Assembly: GCA_030613045.1 (NCBI GenBank) | Contig: JAUWMS010000267.1 | Coordinates: 1-5,054 of the forward strand | Source of the DNA: Candidatus Latescibacterota bacterium | GTDB lineage: Bacteria > Latescibacterota > 4484-107 | DNA length: 5,054 nt | Reading direction: 5' to 3' | Shown here: one piece after another, positions 1 through 5,054 of the stretch | How positions within the stretch are numbered: the first letter of the stretch is position 1 | Layout: each line of letters starts with the position of its first letter | Position numbers and translations under genes: made by a program | The notes under the pieces: model-generated | Told to the model about the DNA's origin: nothing | Seen by the model: the letters and a program-made list of their open reading frames with translations, nothing else | Database searches by the model: none

Positions 1-1420
1 AATCATAGGTATGAACTGCATCGGAGGAAACCTCAAACTCATCCATCAGCACCTCCCCGGACAACCTCAACGTTCTCTTGTAGGAAACGCCCTCGTAAGC
101 CCAATCCACGGACGCAGAGACGCTTTTCTCCTCCCCATCCAGGGAGAGCGAAATCAGCTTCCCGGTATGCTCCATATCCTTTATGGCATCGTCGTGCGCC
201 CGCTCAAAATGTTGATCCTCAAAGTCCACGACGACGGTATTGTGCGCCAACGTTCTTCTGAAATACTCCCAGTGTTGCTGACCATGATAGCCGACCGGAC
301 TTCCCGCGTTCTGAATCCAACGCAGCCCATCGGCGAAAAGCTCGATCCCTAACTTATCAGGATGTCCATGCCAATCTCCGTGAGGCCCATGATCCAGTAC
401 GACGACCATGCCGTCCGAGTCCCAATAGCACTCCCCTTCCACACTTTTAAGACTCGTCCATCCCGCCTGTTCGAGATTTAGGCTCCTGCTTTCCGGCGCT
501 TTGGATGCTATCGTCTCCTCCCCGAAGAGCAACGCATAGAGGGACGTACGAGGGCCTTTTTCGATGATCCAACCATACGCCGGATCGTGGTATCGGGCAT
601 ATCCCAGTTCATATTCCTTCGTATGGGCCAGCTTCATGCTCCCGGAATCGTTGTTCACCGGAAGCGATCCATCCGGGAAAGCCATCTCGATGGACACATC
701 CAACATCCGCTTGATATAAGGCGTACCGTCTCCTTCAGCATAGAGGTCTATTCCGATGTGCCTCGCCAACTCCGCGGCAAGCATAAGATGCGAGCGCGTG
801 AAGCAATGGTATCCGAAACTTCCCTCCCAGTGCAGGCCGTCCCCTCGGAAAGACACGGCCATGTGTCGTCGGAGGCCATGGTGCGGATCGGTCAGAGCGA
901 AATCCGACAATCCCTGATCGTTTAGAACAAGCCCGGCGGAAAGCAACCCCAAACTGTGGGAAGTCTGCCAGTTGGAATCCCTTCTGTCATTGGTTCGCAG
1001 ATGGTTCGTCGCAGGAAGGATCAGGTGGTCAATAATGTGCTTCCTGCTCTTTTCGGACAGATAATCCCACAACAGATCGAACGCGATACAAAGACGGGGG
1101 AGTTGATAGCCTGTCCGCAACGTATTGCACCCGAAGTCATAGGTATCGGAGGTCACGGCTCCGAACAGGTCGGGGAAACTGGCACACCTTCGGATCAACG
1201 CTTCCGACCGTTCGGCATATTCCTCCTCCCCGGACAGGGCAAACAGGATGGAGGCAGACTCTATAGCCTCCAACGTCCCTCCGGATAGCTCATCGCTCAT
1301 AAAAATTTCATCCGCCTGATTCCTCAAACGCCTGGCTCCGTTTGCCGCCCACGTACGATGTTCGATCTTCGCTCTGATCTGCTCAAGCTCGGCGTTATCG
1401 AACAAAAGTCCAAAACGCAT
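1..1420 (-). CDS. Heparinase II/III-like polysaccharide lyase, C-terminus cut off by window edge
   Basis: An open frame of 473 codons runs without a stop from an ATG at 1420 off the left edge. The protein looks like a heparinase II/III-type lyase, a family that cleaves uronic-acid glycans by beta-elimination using an alpha/alpha-toroid followed by beta-sandwich domains. The toroid covers about residues 1-310, with DSNWQ at 148-152 and a GDGLHWEGSFGYH segment at 193-205 that holds the probable catalytic Tyr204. The sandwich domain starts near 335, with HGDWHGHPDKLGIELFADG at 347-365 (His351, His353 as likely catalytic/metal histidines) and YFRRTLAHNTVVVD at 386-399 (His393). The protein begins directly with the domain's opening motif (MRFGLLFDNAELEQIRAKI), so there is no room for a signal peptide and it is probably cytoplasmic, acting on imported oligosaccharides. 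The start is supported by a strong Shine-Dalgarno at 1427-1437. Family members usually run well beyond 473 residues, so part of the sandwich domain lies outside. Substrate cannot be told from sequence. The family call is firm; the enzyme specificity is open. Confidence 0.88.
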   Translation of the reverse strand, partial: MRFGLLFDNAELEQIRAKIEHRTWAANGARRLRNQADEIFMSDELSGGTLEAIESASILFALSGEEEYAERSEALIRRCASFPDLFGAVTSDTYDFGCNTLRTGYQLPRLCIAFDLLWDYLSEKSRKHIIDHLILPATNHLRTNDRRDSNWQTSHSLGLLSAGLVLNDQGLSDFALTDPHHGLRRHMAVSFRGDGLHWEGSFGYHCFTRSHLMLAAELARHIGIDLYAEGDGTPYIKRMLDVSIEMAFPDGSLPVNNDSGSMKLAHTKEYELGYARYHDPAYGWIIEKGPRTSLYALLFGEETIASKAPESRSLNLEQAGWTSLKSVEGECYWDSDGMVVVLDHGPHGDWHGHPDKLGIELFADGLRWIQNAGSPVGYHGQQHWEYFRRTLAHNTVVVDFEDQHFERAHDDAIKDMEHTGKLISLSLDGEEKSVSASVDWAYEGVSYKRTLRLSGEVLMDEFEVSSDAVHTYD

Positions 1421-1426
1421 AATAAA

Positions 1427-1437
1427 CCTCTCCTTCC
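1427..1437 (-). promoter_or_regulatory. Ribosome binding site of the heparinase-like gene
   Basis: The minus strand reads GGAAGGAGAGG, followed by a 6-nt spacer (TTTATT) and ATG at 1420. This strong Shine-Dalgarno fixes the start and argues against a longer N-terminus with a signal peptide. Confidence 0.8.
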
Positions 1438-1447
1438 GAAACTGCAC

Positions 1448-1473
1448 CGCAGAGACGCAGAGTTCGCAGAGAA
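1448..1473 (+). repeat. CGCAGAG short-period repeat, copy 1
   Basis: Three CGCAGAG units start at 1448, 1456 and 1465, so they are spaced 8 and 9 nt apart, and the last is followed by AA. A second copy with the same 8+9 spacing lies on the opposite strand at 4849-4874; the two match at 22 of 26 positions. From memory, repeats of this type are scattered between genes in many unrelated bacterial genomes and produce spurious ORFs. Confidence 0.8.
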
Positions 1474-1504
1474 ATGCTCAGAAAACAGGTGCTGCGTGGT
1501 GCGT

Positions 1505-1532
1505 GTTACATTTCCCGTTTCACATGTTACGC
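1505..1532 (-). repeat. Degenerate 7-nt repeat related to ACGTGAA
   Basis: The plus strand reads GTTACAT, TTCCCGT, TTCACAT, GTTACGC in four successive 7-nt blocks. On the minus strand these resemble ACGTGAA, the unit of the cleaner array at 2847-2874. The two arrays flank the DUF362 gene in opposite orientations. The match is imperfect, so relatedness is likely but not certain. Confidence 0.5.
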
Positions 1533-1569
1533 CGCAGTGAAACACCGAAAATAAGCGCCTCCGGAACCC

Positions 1570-2790
1570 TTACCCAAGCCCCCTCAGCACCTCCTCGTAC
1601 ACCTCAAAATGCTCGCCCTCCGCCTCGTCCGGATCCACGAACTTCATCCACAGGGCGCTGTCTTTTTTATCGCCGCTCAAATCCCGCCGGCTTCCAAGAT
1701 GATTGGGATCGGGACCATGCCACACGACTTCGCCGTCCTGAAGGTAGAGATACTCTCCGGCGTATCGGGAGACGAGTTCCTTTTGGTGATCGCGATAGAA
1801 CAAGCCTTGCTCGCACGCGGTTCGACGCCAACTGAGCACCATCTCATCCGCATCCGTCTCCTTCGAATCGAAGGCGCCAAGAGGACGCGCTACCTCGGTC
1901 TCGAAGTCTATCTCGTTTATATCCACCGTGCCGAATCCATGCTCCGCCGCCACCAAAAACGCAATGCGGTCGCGCCGGAACGGAGGTGTGGGCCAATCCG
2001 ATGCGGGATCGTGTCCCATCAGCCATGCCCCGCAGGCGTCCGTAGCCACTGGATGATCCCCCGCAATGAGGGTATCGCAGATGCGTCCTTCCCCGCCCCC
2101 TTCGCGGATAGATTGCCCGGGCAGTCCTTCCACGATGTTGAGGCATGGCTTGGTAAGCATCCCGAAATCGGGAAGTACGTATGAGAGCCGGATGAGGTGA
2201 TGAAAGTAAGACCGGGGTTTTCCGTGAGGCATCATCGGGGGAAACCCGAAAAGGTTCTTCAGGCACAACGTTATCCCCATATATGCATGGGACTTCATCT
2301 TTGCCAGGGATACCACCGCATCGGCTTCGGCAAGATGCGCGTTGATCTGGTAGCGCGCGAACATCGCGCCTCCGCCCGGCACGTCGCGCCATACAAAGGG
2401 CGGATCACTCGCGTTCACGAATTGTACACCGAACTCCTCGAGGATCGGCACATAGTTCACGTCCGATGGATACTTCTCGCCCTCGACGCGTTGGGAAAAC
2501 GCATCGTCCACCACAGTAAGCTGTGCGGAGGTGCGCTCCCTCAAAAGGCGCAACACAGCGCGCAATGCCGCATCGTCCACCAACTCCCGGCGCCGGCCCT
2601 CAAAATAAGCGATGTGGTCCGGATTCATTCTCATATTGGGCTTGATCACAATTTTCCGGGCGCGCTCCAGCGGCTCCCACGAGCGCGTCAAAGGCTCCGT
2701 AGCGCGGCAGAGCGCCTCGTACACCTCGTCGTCCGAGGCCCGATGGTCGCAATGCACGGCGCGAACCGTGTAGTTTGTTGAAAGGGACAT
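1570..2790 (-). CDS. DUF362 family protein without ferredoxin domain
   Basis: This 406-residue protein belongs to the DUF362 family, whose biochemical role is poorly defined; many members carry a C-terminal 4Fe-4S ferredoxin domain. Family marks visible here are VIKPN at 48-52, an AHLAEADAVVSLAKMKSH stretch at 151-168, KNLFG at 178-182 and DTLIAGDHPVATDACGAWLM at 239-258. Cysteines are few and scattered (14, 28, 176, 216, 238, 253) and no CxxCxxC cluster exists, so it is not expected to bind a ferredoxin-type cluster. The last 100 or so residues, including the segment YAGEYLYLQDGEVVWHG, lie after the recognisable core and I do not recognise them as a known domain. No signal peptide or membrane segment is seen. 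I prefer the ATG at 2790 because GGAG lies 9 nt upstream; an in-frame ATG at 2805 would add five residues (MEKCT) but has no ribosome binding site. It lies 110 nt downstream of the phosphodiesterase gene and 149 nt upstream of the lyase. Confidence 0.92.
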   Translation of the reverse strand: MSLSTNYTVRAVHCDHRASDDEVYEALCRATEPLTRSWEPLERARKIVIKPNMRMNPDHIAYFEGRRRELVDDAALRAVLRLLRERTSAQLTVVDDAFSQRVEGEKYPSDVNYVPILEEFGVQFVNASDPPFVWRDVPGGGAMFARYQINAHLAEADAVVSLAKMKSHAYMGITLCLKNLFGFPPMMPHGKPRSYFHHLIRLSYVLPDFGMLTKPCLNIVEGLPGQSIREGGGEGRICDTLIAGDHPVATDACGAWLMGHDPASDWPTPPFRRDRIAFLVAAEHGFGTVDINEIDFETEVARPLGAFDSKETDADEMVLSWRRTACEQGLFYRDHQKELVSRYAGEYLYLQDGEVVWHGPDPNHLGSRRDLSGDKKDSALWMKFVDPDEAEGEHFEVYEEVLRGLG

Positions 2791-2799
2791 GGTGCATTT

Positions 2800-2803
2800 C
2801 TCC
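2800..2803 (-). promoter_or_regulatory. Ribosome binding site choosing the DUF362 start
   Basis: GGAG on the minus strand sits 9 nt before ATG 2790, which favours that start over the ATG at 2805, which overlaps the site. A CTCC at 2811-2814 (minus strand) could pair weakly with this GGAG across a 7-nt loop; a 4-bp stem is too short to claim regulation. Confidence 0.55.
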
Positions 2804-2846
2804 ATATAGAGGAGTAATCGTTGGATACTTGTCCTGAGGAAATGGA

Positions 2847-2874
2847 ACGTAAAACGTGAAACGTGAACCGTGAG
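2847..2874 (+). repeat. 7-nt tandem repeat, four units of ACGTGAA type
   Basis: Four contiguous 7-nt units read ACGTAAA, ACGTGAA, ACGTGAA and CCGTGAG. The array lies in the 110-nt gap between the phosphodiesterase stop and the DUF362 start. A weaker, oppositely oriented array lies beyond the other end of the DUF362 gene at 1505-1532. Nothing shows a function; a protein-binding site or simple-sequence expansion are both possible. Confidence 0.8.
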
Positions 2875-2900
2875 GGGCGGGAGGAGAGGAAAAAGTAAGG

Positions 2901-3629
2901 CTATCTACTATGGTTATGCAGCCATGCTATCGCAAAATCCGGACCGTCGGAACTGAAGCTATCCACTTGGCAGGTCCGGAGGATCTCCATTTCCCGATCC
3001 GTGTTGCCCTGCCAGCCTGTTACTTTCATCCCGCGGGCATGGGCTTCGCGCACGATGGCCGGATTTAGAATCCTGGTCGCGAGGCCCACGGTGACGCAAC
3101 CCAGTTTCGCGGCCCGTTCGATGCTGTCCTCCGGGTCCCGGCTGGAGATGTAGCCCCGTTTCAGGCCCGGCTCCATCGTCTTAACCGCCTCGAGCACCTC
3201 CTCGGAGGAGGAGGTCACCACGGTGCGTTCGTAAACCCCATAGCGTCGGAGGTGAGCGATCATGATCGGGATCAGCGCCTCGTATTCCGGCTGGTCATAG
3301 GACTTGATTTCCAATTGAATCGAGAACGTCTGAGCAAATCCCTCGCAGAACTCCCCGAAGGTCGGCACCCGGATCCCCCGATACTCGGGCGCGAAAAAGC
3401 TCCCTGCGTCGAGGCGTTTAATCTCATCAAGCGTCAGGTCGCCCACGCGCCCGCTTCCGTCGGTCGTCCGGTCCACCGTGTGATCGTGGATAACCACTAA
3501 ATGCCCGTCCGAAGTGATCTGGATGTCCAACTCGACATACTCCAGCCCCAGATCCCTGGCCTTTCGGAAGGCGACCAGGGTATTCTCCGGAGCCAGTCCG
3601 CGTGCTCCTCGATGACCGTACAGGATCAT
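2901..3629 (-). CDS. Glycerophosphodiester phosphodiesterase (GDPD family, UgpQ-like)
   Basis: The 242-residue product is a single GDPD domain, which hydrolyses glycerophosphodiesters (deacylated phospholipids) to glycerol-3-phosphate and an alcohol in a metal-dependent reaction. The N-terminus carries YGHRGARGLAPENTL with catalytic His6-Arg7 and Glu15. Next come VELDIQ with metal ligands Glu33 and Asp35, then VIHDHTVDRTTDGSG with His48, and QLEIKS with Glu107 and Lys109. The end of the barrel shows VTGWQGNTD and the closing SDGPDFA motif. Its length is close to that of E. coli UgpQ (247 residues). There is no signal peptide, so it should act in the cytoplasm, unlike the periplasmic GlpQ type. 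The ATG at 3629 is chosen because AAGGAGG lies 10 nt upstream and the domain starts at once; an in-frame ATG at 3677 would add 16 residues that overlap the upstream small ORF. The substrate headgroup cannot be told. No transporter gene adjoins it here. Confidence 0.95.
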   Translation of the reverse strand: MILYGHRGARGLAPENTLVAFRKARDLGLEYVELDIQITSDGHLVVIHDHTVDRTTDGSGRVGDLTLDEIKRLDAGSFFAPEYRGIRVPTFGEFCEGFAQTFSIQLEIKSYDQPEYEALIPIMIAHLRRYGVYERTVVTSSSEEVLEAVKTMEPGLKRGYISSRDPEDSIERAAKLGCVTVGLATRILNPAIVREAHARGMKVTGWQGNTDREMEILRTCQVDSFSSDGPDFAIAWLHNHSR

Positions 3630-3639
3630 CCGTCCGTTT

Positions 3640-3646
3640 CCTCCTT
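3640..3646 (-). promoter_or_regulatory. Ribosome binding site of the phosphodiesterase gene
   Basis: AAGGAGG on the minus strand stands 10 nt upstream of ATG 3629. It fixes the start at the residue just before the YGHRGARG motif and lies in the 26-nt gap after the small ORF's stop. Confidence 0.8.
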
Positions 3647-3655
3647 GTAAAAAAG

Positions 3656-3868
3656 TCAGCGTCTCAGGTGGACCCATTCAAAGCCGCTCTGCACGGCGAT
3701 GGCGGTTTTTGATCCGGGATAGGTGCGCCTATAAACAGGGGCAAAATCGCCCCAAGCGCGATGTTTTTCCAATCGCGCAATGATAAGGGATTCGTCTCGT
3801 TTTTCCAAGTAAAAAATGAACCAATTCGGTCCGAATGTCGGTTTTTTTTTCAGGACGTCCGAACTCAT
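3656..3868 (-). CDS. Possible 70-residue protein of unknown function
   Basis: I do not recognise this product. It begins MSSDVLKKKPTFGPNWFIFY and is basic and aromatic-rich, with a likely helix at LEKRDESLIIARLEKHRAW (21-39) and a C-terminal YRRTYPGSKTAIAV segment ending in WVHLRR. Composition and codon use look protein-like, unlike the shadow frames around it. In favour of a gene: its stop lies 26 nt before the well-formed phosphodiesterase start, and it occupies a stretch otherwise without a gene. Against: the ATG at 3868 has no Shine-Dalgarno, an in-frame TGA lies three codons upstream, and a run of nine A bases encodes the three lysines. The start codon lies in the loop of an inverted repeat (3845-3888). 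It may instead be the surviving C-terminal piece of a larger gene; the other upstream frames also hit stops within a few codons, so no simple frameshift restores a longer protein. Confidence 0.4.
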   Translation of the reverse strand: MSSDVLKKKPTFGPNWFIFYLEKRDESLIIARLEKHRAWGDFAPVYRRTYPGSKTAIAVQSGFEWVHLRR

Positions 3869-3888
3869 TATGGGACGTCAGGAAAAAA
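3845..3888. repeat. Imperfect inverted repeat around the small ORF start
   Basis: Arms 3845-3860 and 3873-3888 can pair at 14 of 16 positions, with two adjacent mismatches and a 12-nt loop. Each arm includes GACGTC, and the outer six pairs are T with A. The T-run is on the 5' side and the A-run on the 3' side on both strands, so it is not an intrinsic terminator. The loop contains the ATG at 3866-3868 of the small ORF, so a folded transcript could limit its translation, or the DNA palindromes could be protein-binding sites. Confidence 0.6.
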
Positions 3889-4065
3889 GGCGCTTATGCA
3901 CACGGAAACCCAATGGATTTCACGCACAAGAAAGGCCGAATACGCCCATGCGAAAAGGCCGGGATATGTCTATCCCGGCCTTGTGTGCTATTCCCATCTT
4001 CTCCTGCGCGTCTTCGGACTCCGCCCAAAAACCAGGCGACAGACAGTCCCGGCGCGCGAAGAAGA
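3869..4065. other. Intergenic spacer downstream of the PspA-like gene
   Basis: This 197-nt stretch holds the intrinsic terminator at 3955-3982 and the right half of the inverted repeat at 3845-3888. I found no convincing promoter for the downstream small ORF and phosphodiesterase genes, although one should lie between the terminator and 3629 if they are transcribed independently. Confidence 0.6.
3955..3982 (-). terminator. Intrinsic terminator after the PspA-like gene
   Basis: The minus strand reads AAGGCCGGGATA, a 4-nt loop GACA, then TATCCCGGCCTT, a perfect 12-bp stem. It continues as TTCGC, so four T bases close the structure. The T-run is short but the stem is GC-rich. The reverse direction lacks a useful T-run (TTGTGTG follows), so termination is expected mainly for minus-strand transcripts. 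It lies about 84 nt past the stop at 4066. Confidence 0.8.
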
Positions 4066-4764
4066 TCACCCCTCTGCTTTCCCGCCCGCAAGCTCGGCCT
4101 TGAGCGCCGAAAGCGCCGCCGAGGAACCGGCCGCAGTTTCCGCCTCTTCGAGTTCGTCGTCGAGGCTTTTGTTTTCTCCGGCCATCACCTCCAATGCCTC
4201 AGCCGAGTCGGTCTCCTGCTCCAGCCGCTGCTTCATCCGGTCCATCGTGGCCGCCGCGGAGCCGCTCGACTCCAGCCCGGCGAGGGTGCGATTCACGGCC
4301 TTCCGGGCATCCGCCTGCTGTTTCTGGCTCAACATCGTATCCCGGTCCAGCAGGATCTGATTCAGCGCGGCTTGCACCTGAGATACAGCCTCCCGCGCCT
4401 TGGCCACCACCGGATCGTGCGAAACGGACTGAGCCCGGAACTGCTCGAGGGAGGCTCTGGCCTTGTTCTCCTCCTCCAAAAATTGTTGCGCCAAGGTCTC
4501 CTTCCCCACCTCGAGGGCGCGCACCGCGCTCTGATGGCTTTTCGTCACCTTTTGTTCATACTCCTGGATACTCCGTTCGATGCGCTTCTTCGCGGCCAGC
4601 GCCGTATGATATCCTTCCTTGGCCTTCCGCAAGACTTCCTCTTTCTCGTGCACGGCCCGCTCCAAAGTTTGAGGAAGACGGGCATACTCCACACGCTCGA
4701 TGCCGGAGTCCACCTCGCCACCGACCACGCCTCCAAGCCGTTTAATGCGATCCCAGAATGCCAT
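4066..4764 (-). CDS. PspA/IM30 (Vipp1) family membrane-stress protein
   Basis: The 232-residue product is almost entirely helical coiled coil, as in PspA/Vipp1, the bacterial relatives of ESCRT-III that coat and repair the inner face of the cytoplasmic membrane. The N-terminal MAFWDRIKRLGGVVGGEV can form the membrane-binding amphipathic helix. A long helical hairpin follows, with SAVRALEVGKETLAQQFLEE at 79-98 and the family-like stretch MDRMKQRLEQETDSAEALEV at 174-193. The tail (195-232) is acidic then Ala/Gly-rich. Length is near E. coli PspA (222). The usual DPE-type segment after the first helix is not recognisable: residues 20-45 read SGIERVEYARLPQTLERAVHE instead, so this is a divergent member. 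The start is firm because AAAGGAG lies 6 nt upstream. No PspB, PspC or PspF gene is visible. A terminator follows, so it is probably transcribed alone or with the gene upstream at 4980. A coiled-coil protein of another family is the main alternative. Confidence 0.85.
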   Translation of the reverse strand: MAFWDRIKRLGGVVGGEVDSGIERVEYARLPQTLERAVHEKEEVLRKAKEGYHTALAAKKRIERSIQEYEQKVTKSHQSAVRALEVGKETLAQQFLEEENKARASLEQFRAQSVSHDPVVAKAREAVSQVQAALNQILLDRDTMLSQKQQADARKAVNRTLAGLESSGSAAATMDRMKQRLEQETDSAEALEVMAGENKSLDDELEEAETAAGSSAALSALKAELAGGKAEG

Positions 4765-4770
4765 AATCTT

Positions 4771-4777
4771 CTCCTTT
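4771..4777 (-). promoter_or_regulatory. Ribosome binding site of the PspA-like gene
   Basis: AAAGGAG on the minus strand precedes ATG 4764 by 6 nt, a near-ideal site that settles the start. Confidence 0.8.
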
Positions 4778-4797
4778 CCCTATGTCACACCATAAGA

Positions 4798-4969
4798 ACC
4801 ACGAAATACACGAAAAAAACCCAGACCCGGCAACCCCTTGGCTGGGGGTTCTCTGCGGCCTTTGCGGCTCTGCGAGGAAATAAAAGTTCAACTTTGTCCA
4901 CCTAATTTACACGAAAAAGGTGCCTGAAGCCGTGGGGAGGGGTTTCGTGTATTTCGTGTATTTCGTGGT
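4798..4969. repeat. Repeat-bounded intergenic element (172 bp) upstream of the PspA-like gene
   Basis: The left end ACCACGAAATACACGAAA (4798-4815) is repeated perfectly in inverted orientation at 4952-4969. On the right end the CACGAAATA unit occurs once more (4943-4951), giving two 9-nt steps. Inside lie a small hairpin (AACCCC at 4832-4837 with GGGGTT at 4845-4850), a CGCAGAG repeat at 4849-4874, and a partial ACACGAAAAA near 4909. No coding capacity and no target-site duplication was recognised. The layout is like a non-autonomous element with terminal inverted repeats, but two independently placed members of a common dispersed repeat family would look the same. The promoter of the PspA-like gene, if local, must lie within or beside it. 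Confidence 0.6.
4849..4874 (-). repeat. CGCAGAG short-period repeat, copy 2
   Basis: On the minus strand the units CGCAGAG, CGCAAAG and CGCAGAG are spaced 8 and 9 nt apart and end in AA. Spacing and order are the same as in copy 1 at 1448-1473, on the other strand; the two differ at 4 of 26 positions. Confidence 0.8.
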
Positions 4970-4979
4970 GAATCATTAC

Positions 4980-5054
4980 TTATCTCAGGAACTTCTCCAA
5001 TATCGGATCCACGACGGTCTCCAGATGCACGTCGAAGGCGTTGAGCACACTCAG
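4980..5054 (-). CDS. C-terminal end of an unidentified gene
   Basis: The last 24 codons of a minus-strand frame enter from the right edge and end at TAA (4982-4980). The peptide ends in HLETVVDPILEKFLR, which looks like an amphipathic helix, but it is too short to assign. The frame is preferred because it stops just before the repeat element, whereas another open frame would read through repeat DNA as low-complexity peptide. It lies 215 nt upstream of the PspA-like start and could share its transcript. Confidence 0.5.
   Translation of the reverse strand: MSVLNAFDVHLETVVDPILEKFLR

Larger units (their letters stand above)
1421..1569. other. Intergenic spacer between DUF362 gene and lyase gene
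   Basis: This 149-nt gap holds the lyase ribosome binding site, a CGCAGAG repeat (1448-1473) and a degenerate 7-nt repeat (1505-1532). I see no hairpin followed by a T-run downstream of the DUF362 stop and no convincing promoter. Short frames here read as repeat peptides such as HRRDAEFAE on the plus strand and are not genes. Confidence 0.6.

Noticed and set aside
11..1288. Three plus-strand frames of about 110 residues at 11-352, 587-925 and 956-1288
   Set aside because: They are shadows of the continuous 473-codon heparinase-like frame on the minus strand.
1448..1525. CRISPR-like array suggested by short repeated units
   Set aside because: Units are 7-9 nt with no spacers of constant length, and no cas gene is present.
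1324..1545. Minus-strand 73-codon frame and plus-strand 60-codon frame over the 1358-1545 region
   Set aside because: Both read through the CGCAGAG repeat and the lyase start; peptides such as HRRDAEFAE are typical repeat artefacts.
1609..2781. Two plus-strand open frames (1609-2184, 2197-2781) antisense to the DUF362 gene
   Set aside because: They mirror the codon structure of the minus-strand gene, match no family I recognise, and the minus strand carries the conserved DUF362 motifs.
3835..4905. Plus-strand open frame of 356 codons antisense to the PspA-like gene
   Set aside because: Its peptide is rich in Arg, Leu, Pro and Ser and ends in repeat-derived sequence (TKYTKKTQT). It crosses the terminator and the repeat element, and the opposite strand encodes a clear coiled-coil protein with a good ribosome binding site.
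4908..4925. Possible sigma-54 promoter (GGCACCTTTTTCG on the minus strand) upstream of the PspA-like gene
   Set aside because: Sigma-54 control is typical of psp operons, but the required GG-N10-GC spacing is not met (GT follows), so the match is not supportable.

Overview
All convincing genes in this window lie on the minus strand and read from right to left. The window suggests a free-living bacterium of moderate GC content with strong AGGAG-type ribosome binding sites. Four of the five recognisable or likely coding regions are separated by intergenic DNA carrying short-period repeats: CGCAGAG, CACGAA and ACGTGAA types. From memory, such repeats and this gene mix (heparinase-like lyase, DUF362, PspA) recur in genomes of PVC-group, Hydrogenedentota-like and some deltaproteobacterial lineages. 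That placement is only a weak inference, because the window has no rRNA or other phylogenetic marker.

Layout from right to left, in the direction of transcription. At 4980-5054 is the last 24 codons of an unidentified gene. At 4798-4969 is a repeat-rich intergenic element whose outer ends form a perfect 18-bp inverted repeat. At 4066-4764 is a PspA/IM30 (Vipp1) family coiled-coil protein, followed by a strong intrinsic terminator at 3955-3982. At 3656-3868 is a possible 70-residue small ORF of unknown function, 26 nt upstream of a glycerophosphodiester phosphodiesterase gene (2901-3629). Next come a DUF362 family protein (1570-2790) and the first 473 codons of a heparinase II/III-like polysaccharide lyase (1-1420), which runs off the left edge.

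The genes do not form an obvious single pathway. The PspA-like gene is probably its own transcription unit, serving envelope stress or membrane maintenance, because a terminator follows it. The small ORF and the phosphodiesterase may be co-transcribed. The DUF362 and lyase genes point the same way, but gaps of 110 and 149 nt filled with repeats separate them from their neighbours, and no clear terminators were seen there. The phosphodiesterase (phospholipid headgroup salvage) and the lyase (uronic-acid polysaccharide breakdown) suggest a scavenging heterotroph.

No CRISPR array, tRNA, rRNA, transposase or phage gene was seen. I found no clear new multi-gene system. The most unusual material is the intergenic repeat architecture and the small ORF whose start codon sits in the loop of an inverted repeat.
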